Shown here one piece after another: positions 9,925 to 22,738 of a stretch of DNA of 64,000 nucleotides. The stretch's first letter is position 1; every line of letters starts with the position of its first letter. The notes under the pieces were generated by a model that was given only the letters and a program-made list of their open reading frames with translations, did not search any database and was not told the origin of the DNA. This DNA comes from Nocardioides sp. cx-173 (GTDB lineage: Bacteria > Actinomycetota > Actinomycetes > Propionibacteriales > Nocardioidaceae): the NCBI RefSeq assembly GCF_021117365.1, contig NZ_CP088262.1, positions 1,984,001-2,048,000 on the forward strand. The letters run 5' to 3'. The translations under genes were made by a program, and so were the position numbers.

Positions 9925-10257
9925 ATGCGCCGAGAGTCACTGCCCGAGCTGGTCCAGCAGCACCTCGCGACCGCGCGGGAGGCGTCCAGCGGCCGTAGCG
10001 CCCACACCATCCACGGCGGGCACGACCAGGTCTTGCGTCAGACCATGATCGCGCTCATCGCCGGCCAGCAGCTCGACGAGCACGAGAACCCCGGTGAGGC
10101 GACGCTGCAGGTGCTGCAGGGCCACGTGACCCTGGTCGCCGGCGACACGCGCAGCGAGGGAGAGGCGGGCGACCTGCTGCCGATCCCGGACTCGCGCCAC
10201 TCGCTGGAGGCGCTCGAGGACTCGGTCGTCCTGCTCACCGTGGCCAAGCGGCTCTGA
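9925..10257 (+). CDS. Small cupin-domain protein
   Basis: A 110-residue single-domain cupin. The barrel can be traced from QTMIALIAGQQLDEHENPGE (cupin motif 1, with H and E in place of the full HxH-E set) through LQVLQGHVTLVAGD to GDLLPIPDSRHSLEALEDS (motif 2 with a conserved His). Metal-dependent activity is possible but the ligand set looks reduced. A strong TAGGAGGAG at about 9914-9921 drives its own initiation 35 nt after pyrC, so it probably belongs to the pyrR-pyrB-pyrC transcript. Its function there is unknown. Two strong palindromes downstream mark the likely end of the transcript. Confidence 0.8.
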   Translation: MRRESLPELVQQHLATAREASSGRSAHTIHGGHDQVLRQTMIALIAGQQLDEHENPGEATLQVLQGHVTLVAGDTRSEGEAGDLLPIPDSRHSLEALEDSVVLLTVAKRL

Positions 10258-10295
10258 CCTGGGCGCCGTCACGAGCTGCCGGCTGCCGGGTGGAG

Positions 10296-10323
10296 GAGTT
10301 TCACCGGGCACCCGGTGAAACTC
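10296..10323. repeat. Palindrome 1 of a GTTTCACCGGG inverted-repeat pair
   Basis: Arms of 13 bp (GAGTTTCACCGGG) flank a 2-nt spacer. This can form a strong hairpin 39 nt after the cupin stop. The same core recurs 31 nt further on. Together with palindrome 2 it fills much of the 267-bp gap between the cupin gene and carA, and it is probably a terminator or boundary element for the first pyr transcript. Confidence 0.75.
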
Positions 10324-10353
10324 ACGCTTCCCGCATGAAGTTTCGTGGGGGAG

Positions 10354-10389
10354 GCGCCAGTTTCACCGGGGACCCGGTGAAACTGGCGC
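10354..10389. repeat. Palindrome 2 of a GTTTCACCGGG inverted-repeat pair
   Basis: Perfect 17-bp arms (GCGCCAGTTTCACCGGG) flank a 2-nt GA spacer. It shares the AGTTTCACCGGG core with palindrome 1. No U-tract follows. Between the two palindromes a CATGAAGTTTCGTG sequence adds partial symmetry. Confidence 0.75.
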
Positions 10390-10460
10390 GCCCAGCCATA
10401 CCCAGCGCAGGCCGACCGCTTGGCTGCTGGACGCGGTCGGGGAGGGGGGAGCGCCACTGA

Positions 10461-10519
10461 TACGCTCGCGAGGATCCGACATCCTTTAACGATCCGTCCT
10501 GCGAGGCGGAGAAGGAGGT
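10461..10519 (+). promoter_or_regulatory. carA promoter -10 and second PyrR-binding RNA loop
   Basis: A TACGCT -10-like box at 10461-10466 is followed by ACATCCTTTAACGATCC, then GTCCTGCGAGGCGGAG and AAGGAGGT ending at 10519. The loop GUCCNGNGAGGC and the distance to the ribosome binding site match the pyrR leader almost base for base, so carA-carB and downstream genes are probably under the same PyrR control from a separate promoter. Confidence 0.85.
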
Positions 10520-10524
10520 ACGGC

Positions 10525-11790
10525 GTGCCAGTGCATGCCCAGACCCAGCCGCCACGTCCTGCGATGCTCGTCCTCGAGGACGGCCGCACCTTCCACGGGG
10601 ACGCCTACGGCGCCGTGGGCGAGACGTTCGGCGAGGCCGTCTTCAACACCGGCATGACCGGCTACCAGGAGACCCTGACCGACCCGTCCTACCACCGCCA
10701 GGTCGTGGTGATGACGGCCCCGCACATCGGCAACACCGGGGTCAACGACGAGGACCAGGAGTCCTCCCGGATCTGGGTGGCCGGGTACGTCGTGCGCGAC
10801 CCCGCGCGCATCCCCAGCAACCACCGCTCGCGCCGCAGCCTCGACGACGAGCTGCGCCAGCAGAGCGTCGTCGGCATCTCCGGCGTCGACACCCGCGCCC
10901 TGACCCGGCACCTGCGCGAGCGCGGCGCCATGCGGGTCGGGATCTCCTCGACCGAGACCGACCCGGCGGCCCTGCTCGAGCGGGTCAAGGGCGCCGAGCA
11001 GATGAGCGGCGCCGAGCTGGCCGGGGAGGTCTCGACGAAGGAGGCCTACGTCGTCCCCGCTCAGGGCGAGAGGCGGTTCACCGTGGCCGCCCTCGACCTC
11101 GGGATCAAGACCATGACGCCCTACCGCATGGCCGAGCGCGGCATCGAGGTGCACGTCCTGCCGGCGACCTCCACCCTCGATGACGTCCTCGCCGTGCGGC
11201 CCGACGGGCTCTTCTACTCCAACGGCCCCGGTGACCCGGCCGCGACGACCCACCAGATCGAGGTGCTGCAGGGGGCGCTGGCCCAGGACCTGCCCTACTT
11301 CGGGATCTGCTTCGGCAACCAGCTCTTCGGCCGGGCGCTCGGCTTCGACACCTACAAGCTGACCTACGGCCACCGTGGCATCAACCAGCCGGTCATGGAC
11401 CGCACGACCGGCAAGGTCGAGGTCACCGCGCACAACCACGGGTTCGCCGTCGATGCCCCCCTGGAGGCGCCCACCGAGACGCCGTACGGAGTCGCGACGG
11501 TCAGCCACGTCTGCCTCAACGACGACGTCGTCGAGGGTCTCGAGCTGCGCACGCCCACCGGCGAGCTGAAGAGCTTCTCGGTCCAGTACCACCCGGAGGC
11601 GGCCGCCGGCCCGCACGACGCGGCGTACCTCTTCGACCGGTTCACGAGCCTGATGTCCGAGCCCCGTCGGACTGAGCCTGCGAAGGACGACGGAGACGCG
11701 AGGAGGTTGAGGAGCGTCGGCTCGGACCGCGAGCGAGCGAGCGGAGCGAGCGACGCGTCTCGAAACCCGGTGAGCCGAGAGGAAGCCTGA
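10525..11790 (+). CDS. carA: Carbamoyl-phosphate synthase small (glutamine amidotransferase) subunit
   Basis: A 421-residue small subunit that hydrolyses glutamine and channels ammonia to CarB. The N-terminal CarA domain starts at [12 protein letters not shown]. The class I amidotransferase domain has its nucleophile in YFGICFGNQ (Cys262) and the His/Glu dyad in [13 protein letters not shown] at 10525 is chosen because AAGGAGGT ends 5 nt upstream; an earlier in-frame start would run through the PyrR leader. The protein is about 40 residues longer than typical: after FTSLMSE a highly charged tail is coded by low-complexity repeat-like DNA (11670-11790, with GAGCGAGCGAGCGGAGCGAG). carB starts 3 nt after the stop. 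Confidence 0.95.
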   Translation: MPVHAQTQPPRPAMLVLEDGRTFHGDAYGAVGETFGEAVFNTGMTGYQETLTDPSYHRQVVVMTAPHIGNTGVNDEDQESSRIWVAGYVVRDPARIPSNHRSRRSLDDELRQQSVVGISGVDTRALTRHLRERGAMRVGISSTETDPAALLERVKGAEQMSGAELAGEVSTKEAYVVPAQGERRFTVAALDLGIKTMTPYRMAERGIEVHVLPATSTLDDVLAVRPDGLFYSNGPGDPAATTHQIEVLQGALAQDLPYFGICFGNQLFGRALGFDTYKLTYGHRGINQPVMDRTTGKVEVTAHNHGFAVDAPLEAPTETPYGVATVSHVCLNDDVVEGLELRTPTGELKSFSVQYHPEAAAGPHDAAYLFDRFTSLMSEPRRTEPAKDDGDARRLRSVGSDRERASGASDASRNPVSREEA

Positions 11791-11793
11791 GCC

Positions 11794-15095
<3,302 letters not shown>

Positions 15096-15096
<1 letters not shown>

Positions 15097-16145
15097 TGGG
15101 GGCCTACTCGCTCCTGTTCGACCACGGCCTCACCCGAGTCGACCCCGAGCGGGCCCACCACCTCGGCTTTCGCGCGATCCGCGCGGGGCGACCGGTGCTG
15201 GGGGCGCTCGGGCGGCCGGGCGCCCCGGTCGAGGCGATGGGGCTGCGCTTCCCCAACGTGCTCGGTCTGGCGGCGGGCTTCGACAAGAACGCCGTCGGAA
15301 TCGACGCGCTCGCCGCGCTCGGCTTCGGGCACGTCGAGGTCGGCACCGTCACCGGTGAGGCGCAGCCGGGCAACCCGAGGCCGCGGCTCTTCCGGCTGCC
15401 CGAGGACCGGGCCGTGGTCAACCGGATGGGCTTCAACAACGACGGCGCCGAGGTCGTCGCGCAGCGGCTGAGGCGACGCGCCTTGGCTCTGGCACGTCGG
15501 CAGCCCGACGACCGCCGCCCTGACTCCCGGCCACGCACCCAGCTGGGCGTCAACATCGGCAAGAGCAAGGTCGTGCCCGAGGACGAGGCGGTGCGCGACT
15601 ACGAGAAGTCCGCACGGCTGCTGGCGCCGTACGCCGACTACCTGGTCGTCAACGTCAGCTCGCCCAACACCCCCGGTCTGCGCAACCTCCAGGCCGTCGA
15701 GAAGCTGGAGCCGATCCTCACCGCCGTCCAGGCCGTCTCCGACGGCGTGCCGCTGCTCGTGAAGATCGCCCCGGACCTCGCCGACGACGACGTGACGAGC
15801 GTCGCCGACCTGGCGCTGGCGATCGGGCTGGACGGCATCATCGCCACCAACACCACGATCTCCCGCGAGGGGCTGCGCAGCCCCGCCGCCCGTGTCGCAG
15901 CGATCGGAGCGGGCGGGCTGTCCGGCCGGCCGCTGACCGCGCGGGCGCTGGAGGTGACCCGGCTGCTGCGGCAGCGGGTCGGGCCGGACCTCACGCTGAT
16001 CGGGGTCGGCGGGATCACCACGGTCGCCGACGCCCAGGCCAGGCTCGACGCCGGGGCCGACCTGCTGCAGGGTTACACCGCGTTCATCTACGAGGGGCCG
16101 GGGTGGCCTCGGCGCCTCGTCCGCGGCGTACAGGAGAAGAGATGA
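15096..16145 (+). CDS. pyrD: Dihydroorotate dehydrogenase (quinone), class 2
   Basis: A 349-residue membrane-associated FMN enzyme that oxidises dihydroorotate to orotate and passes electrons to quinone. The N-terminal helical segment ([19 protein letters not shown]) is the membrane/quinone-binding extension of class 2 enzymes. The FMN and substrate motifs are [23 protein letters not shown] and [14 protein letters not shown], where the catalytic base is a Ser near residue 188. The C-terminal phosphate-binding part has [21 protein letters not shown]. Start overlaps carB and the end overlaps the next ORF (ATGA), consistent with one transcript. Confidence 0.96.
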
Positions 16146-17311
16146 GCCAGTACGGCGACTACCAGAACGAGCTCTACCTCGCCGCACTCGGCGGGGTGCT
16201 GCCGCAGCACCCGTTCACCTACGACGACCTCGAACGCGGCGGGCTCGAGGTGCTGCCACCCGAGCTGCGCTCCTACGTGGCCGGCGGCAGCGGGAGCGAG
16301 GCGACGCAGCGTGCCAACGCGGAGGCCTTCGGCCGCTGGGCGCTGGTGCCGCGGATGCTGCGAGGGGCGGCCGAGCGCGACCTGTCGGTGGAGCTGTTCG
16401 GCAAGCGTCTGGCAAGCCCGCTGATGCTCGCCCCGGTCGGCGTGGTGGGGCTCTGCACGCCCGACGGCCACGGCGACATCGCCACCGCGCAGGTCGCCGC
16501 GCAGACCGGCGTACCGATGATCGCCTCGACGCTGATGAACGACCCGCTCGAGGACGTGGTGCCCCACTCCGGCGACACCCCGGCGTGGTTCCAGCTCTAC
16601 ACCCCCAAGAGCCGCGAGCTGGCCGCCAGCCTGGTGAGCCGTGCGGAGCGGGCCGGCTACGACGCCATCGTCGTCACCCTCGACACCTGGGTGCCCGGGT
16701 GGCGCCCGCGCGACCTGGCCAGCGGCAACTTCCCGCAGCTGCGCGGCAAGGTGCTGGCCAACTACACCTCGGACCCGGTCTTCCAGGAGATGACCGGCCC
16801 CGACCCCGACCTCGGCACCGTCGTGCTCACCTGGGTCAGCACGTTCGGCAACCCCCTCTCGTGGGACGACCTGCCGTGGCTGCGCTCGCTCACGACGCTC
16901 CCGATCGTGCTCAAGGGGATCTGCCACCCCGACGACGCCCGGCGCGCGCTCGACGCGGGCGTCGACGGCATCTACTGCTCCAACCACGGCGGTCGCCAGG
17001 CCGACGGCGGCGGGTCCGCGCTCGGGTGGCTGCCCGGCGTGGTGGACGCGGTCGCGGGGCAGGCGCCGGTGATCTTCGACTCCGGCGTGCGCACCGGCGC
17101 CGACGTGGTCAAGGCGATCGCGCTGGGCGCCACCGCCGTCGCGGTCGGCCGCCCCTACGTCTACGGCCTGGCCCTGGGCGGTGTCCCGGGTGCGGTCCAC
17201 GTGCTCCGGTCGCTGCAGGCCGAGGCCGACCTGGTGATGGCCGTCGACGGCTACCCCACGCTCGCCGATCTCGACCGCGACGCCCTGGTGTGGCAAGGAG
17301 CGAACCGATGA
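16142..17311 (+). CDS. FMN-dependent alpha-hydroxy-acid oxidase, lactate 2-monooxygenase-like
   Basis: A 389-residue FMN enzyme of the lactate oxidase/glycolate oxidase family. The overall pattern is closest to mycobacterial lactate 2-monooxygenase: [37 protein letters not shown] [19 protein letters not shown]-like [16 protein letters not shown], and [18 protein letters not shown], which holds the catalytic His and Arg. It would oxidise L-lactate or a related 2-hydroxy acid, giving acetate plus CO2 in the monooxygenase type. The ATG at 16142 has AGGAGAAG upstream and overlaps the pyrD stop. Its position inside the pyrimidine operon is not explained by its chemistry. Confidence 0.88.
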   Translation: MSQYGDYQNELYLAALGGVLPQHPFTYDDLERGGLEVLPPELRSYVAGGSGSEATQRANAEAFGRWALVPRMLRGAAERDLSVELFGKRLASPLMLAPVGVVGLCTPDGHGDIATAQVAAQTGVPMIASTLMNDPLEDVVPHSGDTPAWFQLYTPKSRELAASLVSRAERAGYDAIVVTLDTWVPGWRPRDLASGNFPQLRGKVLANYTSDPVFQEMTGPDPDLGTVVLTWVSTFGNPLSWDDLPWLRSLTTLPIVLKGICHPDDARRALDAGVDGIYCSNHGGRQADGGGSALGWLPGVVDAVAGQAPVIFDSGVRTGADVVKAIALGATAVAVGRPYVYGLALGGVPGAVHVLRSLQAEADLVMAVDGYPTLADLDRDALVWQGANR

Positions 17312-17409
17312 GTCTCGACAGGCCGGACGGCAGCTCCTGCGTCGCTCCCGCGACCGCTCGACCTCCCCGTGTGAGCCACCCCCTCGCGAGCTCGGGGGTG
17401 GCGCGGTGA
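17308..17409 (+). CDS. Candidate 33-residue coupling ORF between the lactate monooxygenase gene and pyrF
   Basis: The ATG at 17308 overlaps the previous stop as ATGA and has AAGGAG at 17295-17300, 7 nt upstream. The frame runs [11 protein letters not shown] and so on for 33 codons and ends at TGA 17407-17409, which overlaps the GTG start of pyrF as GTGA. pyrF itself has no ribosome binding site of its own, and a GC hairpin (CCACCCCC 17376-17383 with GGGGGTGG 17394-17401) covers the bases directly before its start. The simplest reading is a short ORF whose translation carries ribosomes to pyrF. The peptide resembles nothing I know. Confidence 0.5.
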   Translation: MSLDRPDGSSCVAPATARPPRVSHPLASSGVAR

Positions 17410-18221
17410 CCTTCGGAGCGCGCCTGCACGCCGCCATGGCCGACCGCGGACCGTTCTGCGTCGGCATCGACCCGCACGCCGCCCTGCTGCGCGACTGGGG
17501 GCTCGACGACGACGTAGCCGGGCTGGAGCGGTTCGCACTCACCGTCGTGGAGGCGGTCGCACCCCACTGCTCGGTGGTGAAGCCGCAGTCGGCCTTCTAC
17601 GAGCGTTTCGGCAGTCGTGGCGTGGCCGTCCTCGAGCGCGTCGTCGCCGAGTCCCGGGCCGCGGGCGCCCTGGTGCTGCTCGACGTCAAGCGCGGCGACA
17701 TCGGCTCCACCTCCCAGGCCTACGCCGACGCCTACCTCGACCCGGCCTCGCCGCTCGCCGTCGACGCGATCACGGCCAGCCCCTACCTCGGCTTCGGCTC
17801 CCTCGCTCCGATGGTCGACACGGCTCGGGCCCACGGCGCCGGGGTGTTCGTCCTGGCGCTGACCTCCAACAAGGAGGGCCCCGAGGTGCAGGAGGCGCGC
17901 ACCCAGGACGGCACCACCGTCGGCGCCCTGATGATCGAGCACCTGCGCCGGCTCAACGAGGGCGCCGAGCCCCTCGGCTCGTTCGGGGCGGTGGTGGGGG
18001 CCACGATCGGCGACACCGGGCTGGACTTCGCGTTCAACGGCCCGGTGCTCGCGCCGGGCTACGGCGCCCAGGGCGGCACGGCAGAGGACATCCGGCGGAT
18101 CTTCGGTCCCGCGGCGGGCCGGGTCCTGGCCAGCTCCTCGCGCGAGGTGCTGCGCCTCGGTCCCGACCGGGCGGCCATGCGGGAGGCCGTGCGCGCGGCC
18201 AACGACGAGCTCCGGTCGTGA
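17406..18221 (+). CDS. pyrF: Orotidine-5'-phosphate decarboxylase, type 2
   Basis: A 271-residue TIM-barrel enzyme that decarboxylates OMP to UMP, the last step of the pathway. It is the longer mycobacterial type: GPFCVGIDPHAALLRDWGL at the N-terminus, then VVKPQSAFYERFG, and the catalytic Lys-Asp array in VLLDVKRGDIGSTSQAY. The phosphate gripper is in VVGATIGDTG and APGYGAQGGTAEDI. The orotate phosphoribosyltransferase gene pyrE is not in this window. The GTG start overlaps the stop of a small upstream ORF, and the TGA overlaps the next gene's GTG. Confidence 0.96.
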   Translation: MTFGARLHAAMADRGPFCVGIDPHAALLRDWGLDDDVAGLERFALTVVEAVAPHCSVVKPQSAFYERFGSRGVAVLERVVAESRAAGALVLLDVKRGDIGSTSQAYADAYLDPASPLAVDAITASPYLGFGSLAPMVDTARAHGAGVFVLALTSNKEGPEVQEARTQDGTTVGALMIEHLRRLNEGAEPLGSFGAVVGATIGDTGLDFAFNGPVLAPGYGAQGGTAEDIRRIFGPAAGRVLASSSREVLRLGPDRAAMREAVRAANDELRS

Positions 18222-18664
18222 CCCGCCGCTGCGGGATCGCGCTGGTGCTTCTGCTCACACTCCTGGCGGCCGGCTGCGGGGAGGACGACCCGTTCGCGGG
18301 CTACTGCGCGGAGGTCTCGGCCCAGCAGAAGTCGCTCTCGGAGGCCTTCGCCGGCCGCGGCCCCACGGCCCTGATCGACGCCCTGCCGAGCTTCGAGGCC
18401 CTGCGCGAGGAGGCGCCCCGCGACATCGAGGACGACTGGAAGGTGCTGGTCGCCAGCGTGGACACGCTCGTGGAGGCGCTGGAGGAGGCCGACGTCGACC
18501 CCGCGACGTACGACGCCACGAAGCCGCCTGCGGGCCTCAGCGCCGAGGAGAGGTCCGCGATCGAGGCGGCCGCGACGGAGCTCGCGGGCCCCGCGACGCG
18601 GGCGGCGCTCGCCGCGGTGGACCAGCAGTCGCGTGACGTATGCCAGACCCCGCTGTACCTGTGA
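18218..18664 (+). CDS. Small putative lipoprotein
   Basis: A 148-residue exported protein with a lipoprotein signal: MTRRCGIALVLLLTLL and lipobox LAAGC. The mature part is helical and acidic, starting EDDPFAGYCAEVSAQQKSL, with two more Cys residues. Similar small lipoproteins follow pyrF in related actinobacteria, but no function is established to my knowledge. The GTG start overlaps the pyrF TGA (GTGA), so it is likely made from the pyr transcript. A short GC-rich hairpin followed by GTTTCT lies just after the stop and could terminate transcription. Confidence 0.75.
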   Translation: MTRRCGIALVLLLTLLAAGCGEDDPFAGYCAEVSAQQKSLSEAFAGRGPTALIDALPSFEALREEAPRDIEDDWKVLVASVDTLVEALEEADVDPATYDATKPPAGLSAEERSAIEAAATELAGPATRAALAAVDQQSRDVCQTPLYL

Positions 18665-18711
18665 GGGCGACGCCGCGAGCGCCGTTTCTAGAACACGCTC
18701 TCCTTGGCCGA

Positions 18712-18741
18712 TTGCAGGCCCGTTGCCGACCTGACTAGATT
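18712..18741 (+). promoter_or_regulatory. Probable mihF promoter
   Basis: TTGCAG at 18712-18717 and TAGATT at 18736-18741 are separated by 18 bp and lie 54 nt before the mihF start, in a stretch that is AT-richer than its surroundings. This is one of the better -35/-10 pairs in the window. Confidence 0.6.
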
Positions 18742-18794
18742 GAGCCCCCAGTGGCACGTGCTCCCGTCGCCCTGACAACAGAAGGACCCAACTC

Positions 18795-19115
18795 GTGGCT
18801 CTGCCCCCACTGACACCTGAACAGCGCCAAGCCGCGCTGCAGAAGGCCGCCGCCTCCCGCCGCGAGCGGGCCGAGGTGAAGAACCGCCTCAAGAACTCCG
18901 GCGCGTCCATCACCGACGTCCTGCAGCAGGGCGCGACCAACGAGGTCATCGGCAAGATGCGGGTCATCGACCTGCTGCAGTCGATGCCCGGCCTCGGCAA
19001 GGTCCGGGCCCGCCAGACCATGGAGCGGCTCGGGATCGCCGAGAGCCGCCGGGTCCGGGGGCTGGGATCCAAGCAGGTGGCGGCACTGGAGCGCGAGTTC
19101 GCATCGGGCGAGTGA
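18795..19115 (+). CDS. mihF: Integration host factor of the actinobacterial type (mIHF)
   Basis: A 106-residue nucleoid-associated DNA-binding protein, unrelated in sequence to E. coli IHF but first found as a mycobacterial factor for phage L5 integration. The C-terminal helix-hairpin-helix-like region [24 protein letters not shown] is highly conserved, as are [17 protein letters not shown] and the basic [17 protein letters not shown] start at 18795 gives the usual length. It lies in the conserved actinobacterial order pyrF - mihF - gmk - rpoZ. Expected role: chromosome compaction and gene regulation. Confidence 0.95.
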   Translation: MALPPLTPEQRQAALQKAAASRRERAEVKNRLKNSGASITDVLQQGATNEVIGKMRVIDLLQSMPGLGKVRARQTMERLGIAESRRVRGLGSKQVAALEREFASGE

Positions 19116-19134
19116 TTCACCGGATACTGCCCCG

Positions 19135-19761
19135 GTGACCTCTGCTGCTGCGCACCACCGCCTCGTCGTGCTCGCCGGTCCCACGGCGGTCGGCAAGGGC
19201 ACCGTGGCCGCCGCCGTACGCGAGCGGCACCCCGAGGTCTGGATCTCCGTCTCGGCGACCACCCGCGCGCCGCGGCCCGGCGAGGTCGACGGTGTCCACT
19301 ACTGGTTCGTCGACGACGCGGAGTTCGACCGGCTCATCGCCGAGGACGCCCTCCTCGAGTGGGCCGTGGTCCACCAGGCCGCCCGCTACGGGACCCCCCG
19401 CGCGCCGGTCGAGGAGGCGCTGGCCGCCGGTCGGCCGGCGATGCTCGAGATCGACCTGCAGGGGGCGCGCCAGGTCCGCCGGACCATGCCCGAGGCGCTG
19501 TTCGTCTTCCTCAAGCCTCCCTCGTGGGAGGAGCTCGTCCGTCGCCTGGTCGGACGGGGCACCGAGTCCGAGGAGGAGCGGGAGCGCCGACTCGAGACCG
19601 CGCGGGCCGAGCTGGCCGCCGAGCCGGAGTTCGACGTCACCATCGTCAACCACGAAGTTCACGATGCAGCCGATGAGTTGGTATCCTGGATGGTGCCCGA
19701 CTCCGAGCATTCCCATCGCGATGATCAGCACCGGGATCATCACCTGCCCAACGACTTGTGA
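19135..19761 (+). CDS. gmk: Guanylate kinase
   Basis: A 208-residue enzyme that phosphorylates GMP to GDP with ATP. The P-loop is [12 protein letters not shown] (Thr replaces the more common Ser), the GMP-binding strand is [21 protein letters not shown], and [14 protein letters not shown] and [13 protein letters not shown] follow. The C-terminus is extended by a His/Asp-rich tail ([14 protein letters not shown]) that is not part of the fold. GTG start, 19 nt after mihF, without a clear ribosome binding site; a GATACT box 6 nt upstream resembles the leaderless -10 boxes of other genes here. rpoZ follows after 10 nt. Confidence 0.95.
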   Translation: MTSAAAHHRLVVLAGPTAVGKGTVAAAVRERHPEVWISVSATTRAPRPGEVDGVHYWFVDDAEFDRLIAEDALLEWAVVHQAARYGTPRAPVEEALAAGRPAMLEIDLQGARQVRRTMPEALFVFLKPPSWEELVRRLVGRGTESEEERERRLETARAELAAEPEFDVTIVNHEVHDAADELVSWMVPDSEHSHRDDQHRDHHLPNDL

Positions 19762-19771
19762 GGCTTCACGC

Positions 19772-20104
19772 GTGTCTGCGCCCAACATCGACGCTCAGGG
19801 TGTCACCAACCCCTCGATCGACGACCTGCTCACCAAGACCGACAGCAAGTACAAGCTGGTGCTCTACAGCGCCAAGCGCGCCCGTCAGATCAACGCCTAC
19901 TACTCCCAGCTGGGCGAGGGCCTGCTCGAGTACGTCGGCCCGCTGGTGGACACCCACGTCCAGGAGAAGCCGCTCTCGATCGCGCTGCGCGAGATCAACG
20001 AGGACCTGCTGACCTGCGAGGACGTCGACCCGGCCGAGCTCGCCGCCGAGGAGGCCGCCGCCAAGCAGGCCGCGATCGACGCCTCCTTCACGACGAGCGA
20101 GTGA
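19772..20104 (+). CDS. rpoZ: RNA polymerase omega subunit
   Basis: A 110-residue omega subunit, which helps assemble and stabilise RNA polymerase by clamping the beta-prime C-terminus. The conserved core is [37 protein letters not shown] and [15 protein letters not shown]. The C-terminus is Ala/Glu-rich. GTG at 19772 gives the standard actinobacterial N-terminus. Immediate neighbours gmk and coaBC are the usual ones in this phylum. Confidence 0.95.
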   Translation: MSAPNIDAQGVTNPSIDDLLTKTDSKYKLVLYSAKRARQINAYYSQLGEGLLEYVGPLVDTHVQEKPLSIALREINEDLLTCEDVDPAELAAEEAAAKQAAIDASFTTSE

Positions 20105-20129
20105 TCCGCTGAGCATCAGCGACTCCCAC

Positions 20130-21371
20130 GTGGCCGCGCCCCCGACGGGGACGCGGCCGCGTGTCGTTCTGGGGGTCGCCGGCGGCATCGCGGCCTACAA
20201 GGCCTGCGAGCTGCTGCGGCGGCTGACCGAGTCGGGTCACGACGTGACCGTCGTGCCGACCGCCGCCGCGCTGGAGTTCGTCGGCGCGCCCACGTGGGCC
20301 GCGCTGTCGGGCAAGCCGGTCTCCACCTCGGTCTGGGACGAGGTGCACCAGGTGCCCCACGTGCGGATCGGGCAGAGCGCCGACCTGGTCGTGGTCGCAC
20401 CGGCCACCGCGGACCTGCTGGCCAAGGCCGCCCACGGCCTGGCCGACGACCTGCTCACCAACACCCTGCTCACCGCTCGCTGCCCGGTCGTCTTCGCGCC
20501 CGCCATGCACACCGAGATGTGGGAGCACCCCGCGACCCAGGCCAACGTCGCCACGCTGCGCTCGCGGGGGGTCCTCGTCATCGAGCCCGCCGAGGGTCGC
20601 CTCACCGGCAAGGACACCGGCAAGGGCCGGCTGCCCGACCCCGACCAGATCTTCGACGTCTGCGTCGGCGTGCTTGCCCGCGGCGACGCCGCTGTCCCGC
20701 ACGACCTGGCCGGTCGCCAGGTGGTGGTGTCGGCCGGCGGCACCCGCGAGTACCTCGACCCGGTCCGCTTCCTCGGCAACCGCTCCTCGGGGCTCCAGGG
20801 CTACGCCCTCGCCCGCACGGCGTACGCCCGTGGCGCCCAGGTCACGCTGGTCGCCGCCAACGTCGCGCTGCCCGACCCGGCCGGCGTCAAGGTCGTCCAC
20901 GTCGGCACCACGGCCGAGCTGCGCACCGAGGTGCTGGCCGCGGCCGCCGCGGCCGACGCCGTGGTCATGGCCGCCGCGCCGGCCGACTTCCGCCCCGCGG
21001 AGGTGAGCGACGCCAAGATCAAGAAGGCCGACGACGGATCGGCCCCTCAGCTCGGCCTCGTGCAGAACCCCGACATCCTCCAGGAGCTCTCCCACCACCG
21101 CCCGCGCGCCGACGCGGTGATCGTCGGGTTCGCCGCGGAGACCGGTGACGCCACCGGCTCGGTGCGCGACCTGGCGGCCGCCAAGCTGGCCCGCAAGGGC
21201 TGCGACCTGCTCGTCGTCGACGACGTCAGCGGGGGAGCGGTGTTCGGCAGCCCGGACAACGAGGCGGTCATCCTGTCCGCCGACGGCGAGGCGACCGACG
21301 TGCCCCGCGGGTCCAAGGCCGCAGTGGCGGACGCGATCTGGGACCGGGTCGTGCGACGATTCGCTGACTGA
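20130..21371 (+). CDS. coaBC: Bifunctional phosphopantothenoylcysteine decarboxylase / phosphopantothenate-cysteine ligase
   Basis: A 413-residue fusion that converts phosphopantothenate and cysteine to 4'-phosphopantetheine for coenzyme A. The FMN-dependent decarboxylase (CoaC) half begins VVLGVAGGIAAYKACELL, has its active His in VPHVRIGQSADLVVVAPAT, and carries APAMHTEMW, where His replaces Asn of the usual PAMNxxMW as in mycobacteria. The ligase (CoaB) half begins VVVSAGGTREYLDPVRFLGN with the SSGLQGYALA loop and ends with NPDILQEL and GFAAETGD motifs. The start is a GTG without a clear ribosome binding site; an earlier alternative is not evident. Confidence 0.95.
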   Translation: MAAPPTGTRPRVVLGVAGGIAAYKACELLRRLTESGHDVTVVPTAAALEFVGAPTWAALSGKPVSTSVWDEVHQVPHVRIGQSADLVVVAPATADLLAKAAHGLADDLLTNTLLTARCPVVFAPAMHTEMWEHPATQANVATLRSRGVLVIEPAEGRLTGKDTGKGRLPDPDQIFDVCVGVLARGDAAVPHDLAGRQVVVSAGGTREYLDPVRFLGNRSSGLQGYALARTAYARGAQVTLVAANVALPDPAGVKVVHVGTTAELRTEVLAAAAAADAVVMAAAPADFRPAEVSDAKIKKADDGSAPQLGLVQNPDILQELSHHRPRADAVIVGFAAETGDATGSVRDLAAAKLARKGCDLLVVDDVSGGAVFGSPDNEAVILSADGEATDVPRGSKAAVADAIWDRVVRRFAD

Positions 21372-21446
21372 GACGCCGGCCTAGCATGCTGGTGCCTCAA
21401 ATACGCTGCACCGAGTCGAGTTTGCCTAACGGGAGTGAGTCGCACT

Positions 21447-22649
<1,203 letters not shown>

Positions 22650-22662
22650 GCCCCTGATCCAC

Positions 22663-22697
22663 CGCTGACCCGTCAGAAACTTTCTGACGGGTCAGCG
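22663..22697. repeat. Copy C of the 3'-end palindromic repeat
   Basis: Perfect 17-bp arms (CGCTGACCCGTCAGAAA and complement) around a central C, 13 nt after metK and 41 nt before priA. Outer arms are absent. It lies between two genes on the same strand, just before the putative leaderless priA promoter, so it probably ends the metK transcript. Confidence 0.88.
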
Positions 22698-22725
22698 TCA
22701 TTTCCGGGGTGTCGACGGGCGCTGG

Positions 22726-22731
22726 TAGAAC
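22726..22731 (+). promoter_or_regulatory. Leaderless -10 box of priA
   Basis: TAGAAC (or TAGAACT read one base longer) lies 7 nt before the ATG at 22739. No ribosome binding site is present, consistent with a leaderless mRNA. Confidence 0.5.
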
Positions 22732-22738
22732 TCTGGCC

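Noticed and set aside
21372..21446. Possible SAM riboswitch before metK
   Set aside because: The gap is just 75 nt and I see none of the conserved SAM aptamer segments.
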